Shown here: positions 32,126 to 38,925 of the stretch, in pieces
Layout: each line of letters begins with the position of its first letter
Position numbering within the stretch: the first letter of the stretch is position 1
Assembly (NCBI GenBank): GCA_021824155.1
Contig: JAKALN010000004.1
Coordinates: 1-38,925, forward strand
Direction of reading: 5' to 3'
Source of the DNA: a bacterium
GTDB lineage: Bacteria > Patescibacteriota > Microgenomatia > Levybacterales > UBA12049
Length of the DNA stretch: 38,925 nucleotides
Translations under genes and position numbers: made by a program
Notes under the pieces: model-generated
Databases searched by the model: none
What the model saw: only the letters and a program-made list of their open reading frames with translations
What the model was told of the DNA's origin: nothing

Positions 32126-32617
32126 TTAGCTAGGACCTCCGGGATAAAATGGATTATCTAAAAGTGGCCCATCTTCACTCCTAGTCATCTTAGTGGCAGG
32201 AGATTTGTAAGCTTTTTCAAAAGCTCTATCAACTTTTTCAGGATCCTGTGCGTCCTTTGCGCTTAGGATAGTATGTCCTACCCTAACCCGACCATCTTCC
32301 ATACCTCCAAACACAATTACCTTCTCTGTTGTTTCATGCTCTCGCCAACCTACGCTCCTAGTTTTAGTGTCCAAAATGATTTGATTACCCCAAATAGGCT
32401 TATTTATTACCCCTGCTAAGTTTCGTGCAATTTCCGGAACCACACTGTTTTCTAAAGCATGCCTTCTCAAAGCTTCTCTTCTGTCATCCTCTGCTCGAAT
32501 TAACCTTAACCTTTCTTCTTCTATTCGTTGCAGTTCCGCGCGGCGAAGATCTGCTCGTCTTGATTGTTCTTCTGCCCTTGCTCTTTCAGCTCTAAGTCTT
32601 TCAACAAATCCACTCAT
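32126..32617 (-). CDS. Unknown protein with an Arg/Glu-rich coiled coil, 163 aa
   Basis: The first 55 or so residues are a strongly charged helix (RLRAERARAEEQSRRADLRR...) likely to be a coiled coil; the C-terminal half is a compact mixed domain (NQIILDTKTRSVGWREHETT, KVIVFGGMEDGRVRVGH). No known family recognised. TGA-TATAAT (TATAAT at 32624-32629, minus) lies 6 nt upstream of the ATG. Confidence 0.7.
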   Translation of the reverse strand: MSGFVERLRAERARAEEQSRRADLRRAELQRIEEERLRLIRAEDDRREALRRHALENSVVPEIARNLAGVINKPIWGNQIILDTKTRSVGWREHETTEKVIVFGGMEDGRVRVGHTILSAKDAQDPEKVDRAFEKAYKSPATKMTRSEDGPLLDNPFYPGGPS

Positions 32618-32623
32618 ACAGTT

Positions 32624-32632
32624 ATTATATCA
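32624..32632 (-). promoter_or_regulatory. Extended -10 of the 32617 gene, leaderless type
   Basis: TGA-TATAAT on the minus strand, 6 nt before the ATG. Confidence 0.6.
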
Positions 32633-32712
32633 CTATTAGTCAAACTATAAGTTTAATTTAACGAACAGCCGGCTTTTAAACCAATCGTGGTAAAATTTAT
32701 AAAACTCTAGCG

Positions 32713-32729
32713 TCAACCCCTGGGGTTGA
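32713..32729. promoter_or_regulatory. Perfect 8-bp palindrome upstream of a repeated promoter cassette
   Basis: TCAACCCC (32713-32720), one base, then GGGGTTGA (32722-32729). It ends 12 nt before the -35 of the 32780 gene, and there is no T-run after it. Symmetry and position suggest a protein-binding site, though this is not proved. Confidence 0.4.
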
Positions 32730-32734
32730 GCGGA

Positions 32735-32770
32735 CAAAATTTGGTTTTGGAGCCTCACAGTAGTATAATC
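32735..32770 (+). promoter_or_regulatory. Repeated promoter cassette, copy A
   Basis: CAAAATTTGGTTTTGGAGCC continues into a -10 at 32764-32769. TTGGTT (32741-32746), 17 nt, TATAAT; the start codon is 10 nt on. It is almost identical over about 35 nt to copy C (33580-33615). Confidence 0.75.
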
Positions 32771-32779
32771 CCTTTTTAT

Positions 32780-33049
32780 ATGAATAATATGGTTGAAAAT
32801 CCACAGATAAATGAGCTTAAGGGCAGATTGAATGGGGAAACTTTCCGCTCTGCAATTTCCGGATTAGGAATGTCCGGAGGAATTATCGGGGGCTTAGACC
32901 TTATCGTCAAAGGCGTAGAACAACACGACGCGTTATCTGCTGCTATAGGAGTTTTTGGAGTTGCATTCGGAGTGACTAATTTAAAAAACTTCTTTTTTAG
33001 TATGAGACTCCTCAATAGAACAATAACCGAAATAGAAAAAATAAAATAA
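32780..33049 (+). CDS. Small membrane protein, 89 aa
   Basis: Two Gly/Ala-rich hydrophobic segments (AISGLGMSGGIIGGLDLIV and SAAIGVFGVAFGVTNL) within a polar frame (NPQINELKGRLNGE; LLNRTITEIEKIK). The start is ATG 32780 because the promoter cassette ends 10 nt before it; a longer in-frame TTG start (32726) would contain that promoter. Function unknown. Confidence 0.65.
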   Translation: MNNMVENPQINELKGRLNGETFRSAISGLGMSGGIIGGLDLIVKGVEQHDALSAAIGVFGVAFGVTNLKNFFFSMRLLNRTITEIEKIK

Positions 33050-33059
33050 CCCCCCCGGA

Positions 33060-33096
33060 AAATTTGGGTTTTGGAGACCGGTTTGTGTGCTACAAT
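33060..33096 (+). promoter_or_regulatory. Repeated promoter cassette, diverged copy B
   Basis: AAATTTGGGTTTTGGAG is shared with copies A and C; the second half differs. TGC-TACAAT (TACAAT at 33091-33096) lies exactly 7 nt before the ATG of the 33104 gene. Confidence 0.55.
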
Positions 33097-33103
33097 TGCT
33101 TAA

Positions 33104-33349
33104 ATGGCCGAAAGACTAAATCCGGGACCCGAACATTTAGGACTCGATCAATTACCGACTGACATACAAAACGCAAGTTGGGGAATTGTAAGATTTGCAT
33201 CCAGGATTCTTCCCGCACAAGGACAAACTCCGGAAGATACCAGAGAAGAACGTATGGCATTATTGGTTTCTCATTACACCGGAGAATTAGGAAAGCTTAT
33301 CCAAAGACTTGGAACCCCCGAAGAAATTACCGCGCTGTCTAAAATTTAA
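33104..33349 (+). CDS. Unknown small soluble protein, 81 aa
   Basis: Not recognised. MAERLNPGPEHLGLDQLPTD then helical segments (SWGIVRFASRIL, EERMALLVSHYTGELGKLIQRL). Expression is supported by the leaderless-type promoter. Confidence 0.62.
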   Translation: MAERLNPGPEHLGLDQLPTDIQNASWGIVRFASRILPAQGQTPEDTREERMALLVSHYTGELGKLIQRLGTPEEITALSKI

Positions 33350-33354
33350 CAGAA

Positions 33355-33580
33355 AATTTGGATTTGAAAAACTTTTCTTCTCTTGTGCCGACAAGAAGAA
33401 GCAGAAACTCTCGTCTAGCCTTGTCTCCAGCTTTCAAGCTTTCGCTCGTTTATCGGGTGATTTCACCCCCTCCTCAACAAGTTTGTGAGGAATCCCCCTG
33501 ATGCACTCTCTCAAGCTTTCATGCAGTTGACAGCGGACAGACGAACAAACCGAAGAAACAGGAAAACAAATTTGGAAGGG
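33355..33580. ncRNA. Candidate structured RNA, unknown class
   Basis: A 226-nt stretch without a convincing gene but rich in inverted repeats: TCTTGT/ACAAGA (33381-33396), GGGTG/CACCC (33455-33468), TCCTCA-CAA/TTG-TGAGGA (33471-33491), and imperfect ATGCA/TGCA arms near 33501-33525. AGCTTTC also recurs at 33429-33443 and near 33514. I could not match it to RNase P, tmRNA, SRP or 6S RNA by eye on either strand. A 30-codon ORF (33521-33613) runs through its end into the next promoter. Confidence 0.35.
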
Positions 33581-33615
33581 AAAATTTGGTTTTGGAGCCG
33601 CACAGTAGTATAATC
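33580..33615 (+). promoter_or_regulatory. Repeated promoter cassette, copy C
   Basis: TTGGTT (33586-33591), 17 nt, TATAAT (33609-33614), 6 nt to ATG 33621. Across the cassette it differs from copy A by about one base up to the end of the -10. Confidence 0.75.
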
Positions 33616-33620
33616 CGGCC

Positions 33621-33869
33621 ATGAGCAGAGAAGTTGATTCATCTAAGTGCACCGCAATTATGGAAGTAGGTCCAAGAGATAAGAGCGGACCCTATATCGG
33701 AATTTGTAAATATTTTGGCACAGGACATTGCTTGATGGACGAATATAAAGAAGGCCCACTTCCGCAAGACGCCAGGATAATCAGGGGCGAATGCAGAGCA
33801 GACTGGGAAGCGTTGAGTAAATTGGGAAAAATTCGCAAAGCCCTTTCAGATTTGGCAAAAAAGGGGTAA
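33621..33869 (+). CDS. Unknown small protein with conserved-looking cysteines, 82 aa
   Basis: MSREVDSSKCTAIMEVGP... then GICKYFGTGHCLMDEYKEGP and RGECRADW: four Cys (about 10, 29, 37 and 56) plus His could bind a metal, but the spacing fits no family I recognise. The basic C-terminus (KLGKIRKALSDLAKKG) may contact nucleic acid. Leaderless-type promoter upstream. Confidence 0.65.
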   Translation: MSREVDSSKCTAIMEVGPRDKSGPYIGICKYFGTGHCLMDEYKEGPLPQDARIIRGECRADWEALSKLGKIRKALSDLAKKG

Positions 33870-33903
33870 GATTGTCTCCTCCCAGAATTTAAAAAGCCGA
33901 TAG

Positions 33904-33912
33904 TGATATAAT
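33904..33912 (+). promoter_or_regulatory. Extended -10 (TGA-TATAAT) of the 33926 gene
   Basis: A perfect extended -10, 13 nt before a GTG start, giving a leader of only about 6 nt. Confidence 0.55.
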
Positions 33913-33925
33913 AAAAGCAATATTT

Positions 33926-34894
33926 GTGACTAATAACATAAGCGATCAGACCGAAGAATTTGTAAAAAACTTTAGAAACTTAGATGAGGAAATCATACCC
34001 TGGATCGATGATGACGCTGTAGGATTAAGCATAATCAAAAATTATCCTGAAAACTCTTTATTCGTTCCTGCAAGAAATCTCAACGGAGAACCAGATTCTG
34101 TAGCACTTATAAAAATTGGTTATACTAATAGTAAAAATATAGAAAAAGAAGAAAATAATGTAAATTTATTTATTTCTATTAGTAAAGTTAGCCGATATTT
34201 ACTTAACAATCACTGGAATTACGATTTCAAAGATCCTAAATCCCCAACAGAAGAATCTCTTAAAAAAAGTAAAGAATCAAAACAACCAATTGATTTAGAA
34301 GATGCCCAGTACCAATATAACTTACCCACAAAAAGATTTTATAACTCTGAAAAGAAAAAATACGTTGAAGCAGGAGAAATTGTTGAGGAGATATATAAAT
34401 TACATTTAAAAACACTTAGGGCTGTTGGTTTTAGGGCTAAAATTAAACTACAAAAACAAATAATCGAATATTCCTATCCAATTAATAAATTATTAATAAG
34501 GACTAATTTCATTTTATTTGGAAGAAAAATTAAAGAATCAAAAAACTTTTCAACAGGAATATTTGAAACATATTCCCACAATGACCTTATCGATTTAACA
34601 ACAGAAAAAACAAAAATTTTAGGTTCAGATTTTCCAATAACAAATCAAACGGCTAGGACGTTTGTAGCTTTTATTACAGTTTTATTTTTATTTAAAATTT
34701 ATAGTGGACGAGATATATTAGGTATTATGTATTTAGTTCAAAAAAGTAGTGAGAATAATCTATTATTGGCCTCTTTTACGGCCACTTTATTATTTATATT
34801 TGACAGAGTCATTCCTCATTTAATACTTTTATTAGTAAATGTACTTATTAGATTGAGACTCTGGTTTATGTTTTGGAAAATAAAATTATCCTAA
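33926..34894 (+). CDS. Unknown protein with C-terminal membrane helices, 322 aa
   Basis: A soluble N-terminal domain of about 240 residues, rich in Lys/Asn/Glu, precedes two or three hydrophobic segments near the C-terminus (TFVAFITVLFLFKIY; LLLASFTATLLFIFD; LILLLVNVLIRLRLWFMFW). No catalytic motif recognised. Codon use is markedly A+T-rich (AAT, TTA, AAA) compared with gyrB or recG, so acquisition by transfer is plausible. Next to a HEPN-motif gene 10 nt downstream that shares this composition. Confidence 0.72.
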   Translation: MTNNISDQTEEFVKNFRNLDEEIIPWIDDDAVGLSIIKNYPENSLFVPARNLNGEPDSVALIKIGYTNSKNIEKEENNVNLFISISKVSRYLLNNHWNYDFKDPKSPTEESLKKSKESKQPIDLEDAQYQYNLPTKRFYNSEKKKYVEAGEIVEEIYKLHLKTLRAVGFRAKIKLQKQIIEYSYPINKLLIRTNFILFGRKIKESKNFSTGIFETYSHNDLIDLTTEKTKILGSDFPITNQTARTFVAFITVLFLFKIYSGRDILGIMYLVQKSSENNLLLASFTATLLFIFDRVIPHLILLLVNVLIRLRLWFMFWKIKLS

Positions 34895-34904
34895 AATATA
34901 ATTT

Positions 34905-35372
34905 ATGACTACAAAAAAAATCATTATCGATTCTACGGAAATGTCCAATACGCTTTCTTCATACGCAAAAAAACTAAAGGAATCTGGAGTATTAAGAGAA
35001 CAATTAGCATCAGCGTTAATCTATGCTGGATTAGCAGAATATTTTTGCGATGAATTTATTAAGGCTTTAATTGATCAATTAAATTTAAAAAACCAAAAAG
35101 GCTCTGTTAATCTAAAATCAAAAATAGTTTATAAAAACGAAAACACCAATTTAGAATATGCTTTAATCAAACTAAAATATATAGAGTATCCTGATAAAAA
35201 CGAAATAGAAGAAATAATAAAGATTATTAAAGATGCACGAAATAATTTATTTCATAATCTTATAAGGGCTGGAGAGAAAAAAATAAACTTAAGTATAGAA
35301 ATAATAAAAATTCAAGATTATACTCCACTTCTAAGAGATAGATTAGCTCAATCTCTCATAAAAACACTTTAA
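34905..35372 (+). CDS. HEPN-motif protein, 155 aa
   Basis: All-alpha, with R-N-N-L-F-H at residues 112-117 in KDARNNLFHNLIRAG, the R-x4-H pattern of HEPN ribonuclease-type domains. The N-terminal helices (LASALIYAGLAEYFCDEFIKAL) fit a HEPN bundle. HEPN proteins often act as RNases or structural parts in toxin-antitoxin and defence loci (family knowledge). A -10 (TAAAAT at 34892-34897) inside the end of the previous gene is 7 nt from the ATG. A+T-rich like its neighbour. The HEPN call is moderately supported. Confidence 0.6.
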   Translation: MTTKKIIIDSTEMSNTLSSYAKKLKESGVLREQLASALIYAGLAEYFCDEFIKALIDQLNLKNQKGSVNLKSKIVYKNENTNLEYALIKLKYIEYPDKNEIEEIIKIIKDARNNLFHNLIRAGEKKINLSIEIIKIQDYTPLLRDRLAQSLIKTL

Positions 35373-35417
35373 AGGCACTAGAATTACTTCATTTTTTCTG
35401 CTAAAATGGTTATATAA

Positions 35418-37373
<1,956 letters not shown>

Positions 37374-37390
37374 CTTTTGATTCTAGACAA

Positions 37391-37500
37391 TAGATGCTGG
37401 ATGCTGGATTTTGAAGTTAGAAGATAGATGTTAGATATCCATCCTCTATTATCTAACCTCAAATTCTAATTTCCAGTTTCCACTGTCCATCCTCAACTTT
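37391..37500. repeat. Heptamer-repeat intergenic region, copy 1 (before the AlkA-like gene)
   Basis: Contiguous 7-nt units (TAGATGC, TGGATGC, TGGATTT, TGAAGTT, AGAAGAT, AGATGTT, AGATATC ...) and, from about 37460, CAAATTC, TAATTTC, CAGTTTC, CACTGTC, CATCCTC. An inverted repeat GTTAGAT/ATCTAAC spans the middle. Parallel units recur at 38183-38264. Confidence 0.75.
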
Positions 37501-37505
37501 CTATA

Positions 37506-37514
37506 TGGTAAAAT
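37506..37514 (+). promoter_or_regulatory. Extended -10 (TGG-TAAAAT) of the AlkA-like gene
   Basis: 9 nt before ATG 37524; no ribosome-binding site in between. Confidence 0.55.
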
Positions 37515-37523
37515 TTATGAACG

Positions 37524-38111
37524 ATGAGCAAGATAACTTTTACCGACGGGAAACTTAATGAGCTTGTAAAAAGGTACGGGCCGCCCACTTTTTTGGATAG
37601 AGAAGAACCACTTTTTGAAGGACTTATCGGTTCCATTATTTCCCAGCAGCTTTCTACAAAAGCAGCGGATACTATATATAAGAGGTTTTTGGCATTATTC
37701 AACAACAGATTTCCCACTCCAAAACAGATAATAAAAATAGACAAAGAAAAAGTTAGAGGAGCGGGAATTTCTTATATGAAGATTTCCTACATGAAAGACA
37801 TAGCAAAAGCCTTTGACGAAAAATTAATAGATGAAGAAAAAATAAAAAAAATGGATGACGAAGAAGTAATGGTGGAATTAATAAAATTAAGGGGGGTAGG
37901 GAAGTGGACCGCGGAAATGATTTTAATCTTTAATTTAAAAAGGCCCGATATTTTTTCTTTGGGGGATTTCGGACTAAGGCGGGCAATAAGAATTTTATAC
38001 GGGATAACCGATGAAAAAGAAATTCTTAAACTTTCCGAAAACTGGAAACCAAACAGAAGCATTGCGTGCTGGTACCTGTGGCAGTCTTTGGACAACAGTC
38101 CAAAGATTTGA
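37524..38111 (+). CDS. DNA-3-methyladenine glycosylase II (AlkA-like, HhH-GPD)
   Basis: 195 aa base-excision repair glycosylase without the AlkA N-terminal domain. The helix-hairpin-helix is LRGVGKWTAEMIL (about 122-134) and the catalytic Asp is in SLGDFGLRR (about residue 148). The upstream helix carries the family stretch LIGSIISQQLSTKAAD. It probably removes alkylated purines. Heptamer-repeat spacers lie on both sides. Confidence 0.9.
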   Translation: MSKITFTDGKLNELVKRYGPPTFLDREEPLFEGLIGSIISQQLSTKAADTIYKRFLALFNNRFPTPKQIIKIDKEKVRGAGISYMKISYMKDIAKAFDEKLIDEEKIKKMDDEEVMVELIKLRGVGKWTAEMILIFNLKRPDIFSLGDFGLRRAIRILYGITDEKEILKLSENWKPNRSIACWYLWQSLDNSPKI

Positions 38112-38112
38112 T

Positions 38113-38265
38113 GATAGACGATAGACGCTTGAAGCTGCCCGCCTGCAACGCTTAATGAGTAGCATCTGCGGGCAGGGATCTTGATACTAGAAGATAGAGG
38201 TTAGATTTCTAACTTCCAGCTTCCAACTTCAATTTCTAATTTCCAGCCTCCACTGTCTATTCTCA
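38113..38265. repeat. Heptamer-repeat intergenic region, copy 2, with a GC-rich hairpin
   Basis: Units GATAGAC, GATAGAC, then a GC-rich perfect inverted repeat CTGCCCGC (38135-38142)/GCGGGCAG (38168-38175), then heptamers TAGAAGA, TAGAGGT, TAGATTT, CTAACTT, CCAGCTT, CCAACTT, CAATTTC, TAATTTC, CAGCCTC, CACTGTC, TATTCTC. The last block closely matches the end of copy 1. Confidence 0.75.
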
Positions 38266-38275
38266 AATGGTTTTG

Positions 38276-38284
38276 TGTTATACT
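38276..38284 (+). promoter_or_regulatory. Extended -10 (TGT-TATACT) of the 38294 gene
   Basis: 9 nt before ATG 38294; it excludes the upstream in-frame ATG at 38267. Confidence 0.6.
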
Positions 38285-38293
38285 CTCCACCTA

Positions 38294-38734
38294 ATGGAAA
38301 ACGAACCCCGACAAAGGATGCTTACCGAACGGGAATACACATTATATCTGGCCGCAAAAGATGCAAAAAGGGACAAAATTTTTAAAACTATGTCTATGGT
38401 AAGCAAAACTCTGACCCAAGAGGGAATAACAGCGGGAGCGGAAGTTTTCCCCGGATGGAAAGATGTTAATTGTTATTTTCCATACCACACAAATCCCGGC
38501 AATACGGTTTTGCATGTCCGGTTAAGTCCGGTAGAAGATGACAAGAGAAAACTAACCGTAACAATGAGGGAATTAAACAGCGAAATAATGCTTGACGAAA
38601 GAAAAAGGGTTTCCATTGGAGCCGAAACCCAGTCACAGGTAAGAATAGTTTTAGAACCAACGTTAATCCCCAACAGGTCTTCCTCTTTAATTAAATTATT
38701 AAAAAAAGAGCTTTCAAAGCCTAAGCATTCATGA
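38294..38734 (+). CDS. Unknown protein, 146 aa
   Basis: Not recognised. MENEPRQRMLTEREYTLYLAAKDAKRDK helix, then a beta-rich middle (VNCYFPYHTNPGNTVLHVRLSP) and a basic C-terminal helix. No membrane segment. Ends in TGA. Confidence 0.7.
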   Translation: MENEPRQRMLTEREYTLYLAAKDAKRDKIFKTMSMVSKTLTQEGITAGAEVFPGWKDVNCYFPYHTNPGNTVLHVRLSPVEDDKRKLTVTMRELNSEIMLDERKRVSIGAETQSQVRIVLEPTLIPNRSSSLIKLLKKELSKPKHS

Positions 38735-38798
38735 TTAAGAATTTATGAAAACGAAACATTTATTGAAAATTGAAAACTAAAAATTTAAAATTATAATT

Positions 38799-38925
38799 AT
38801 GATAAAGGTTGTTGCTTTCGATTATGCCGGGGTTGTCGCCGAAGGGCCGATGACCAAATGGATAAGGGAAAATGTTACGCCAACAGGGGAAAAATATTTA
38901 TATTACAAACAAAACGCGCATAAAT
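38799..38925 (+). CDS. HAD-like hydrolase, N-terminus only (3' truncated by the window)
   Basis: 42 codons visible: MIKVVAFDYAGVVAEGP is the HAD motif I region; the first Asp is present but the second position (usually Asp) is Ala, as in some HAD branches with DxGG/DxAG. ATG at 38799 lies 1 nt after TATAAT (38792-38797). The fold call rests on the motif alone. Confidence 0.55.
   Translation, partial: MIKVVAFDYAGVVAEGPMTKWIRENVTPTGEKYLYYKQNAHK

Noticed and set aside
33434-33652. Minus-strand 72-codon ORF and a plus-strand 30-codon ORF (33521-33613) in the hairpin-rich spacer
   Set aside because: Both run through hairpins and promoter cassette C, have no start signals and look like chance frames; the region is better described as a candidate RNA plus promoter.
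37391-38265. Possible CRISPR array
   Set aside because: The repeats are contiguous degenerate 7-nt units without spacers, and no cas gene is present in the window.

Overview
The window looks like a chromosome segment of a Candidate Phyla Radiation (Patescibacteria) bacterium, most likely of the Microgenomates type. That placement is inferred from gene content and style: compact genes with frequent overlaps, a monoderm type IV pilus operon without PilP/PilQ, shortened versions of conserved proteins, and many short genes of unknown function. TGA is used as a stop (pheS, rpmF, the AlkA-like gene), so the recoded groups that read TGA as glycine are unlikely. I saw no rRNA, tRNA or CRISPR array by eye, and no stretch over 300 bases is without a gene.

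Layout. 1-5445 (+) is the classical translation block thrS(partial)-infC-rpmI-rplT-pheS-pheT. At 5448-7817 (-) a class A penicillin-binding protein is divergent from tyrS (7895, +). tyrS is followed by a 35-residue membrane ORF, recG, rpmF-nusB-rnc and rpsP-khpA-trmD (to 13762). 13737-27943 (-) is one long type IV pilus gene run: pilB, pilT, pilC, a prepilin, a DUF2723-type membrane glycosyltransferase with TPRs, prepilin peptidase pilD, seven further prepilins or pilin-like proteins, then pilM, pilN, pilO. 28096 (+) is a HolB-like clamp-loader gene. 28725-35372 is an accessory stretch of mostly unrecognised small genes on both strands, many with their own promoter. It includes a methyltransferase-like membrane protein and an A+T-rich pair (a membrane protein plus a HEPN-motif protein). 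gyrB (35418), an AlkA-like DNA glycosylase (37524), an unknown gene (38294) and the start of a HAD-like gene (38799) close the window.

How it works together. The pilus genes supply the motors (PilB, PilT), platform (PilC), alignment proteins (PilM/N/O), processing enzyme (PilD) and a full set of major and minor pilins. The embedded glycosyltransferase together with Pro/Thr/Ser-rich pilin segments suggests glycosylated pili, which is an inference.

Three patterns cut across genes. (1) Many start codons lie only 4-10 nt (most often 6-7) downstream of a -10 box, often extended (TGn) and sometimes with a -35 at 17 nt, and lack a Shine-Dalgarno sequence, so leaderless mRNAs seem common. (2) Degenerate tandem heptamers fill intergenic regions and have also entered coding sequence, where they encode leader peptides of several prepilins. 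(3) A near-identical promoter cassette recurs before several small accessory genes.
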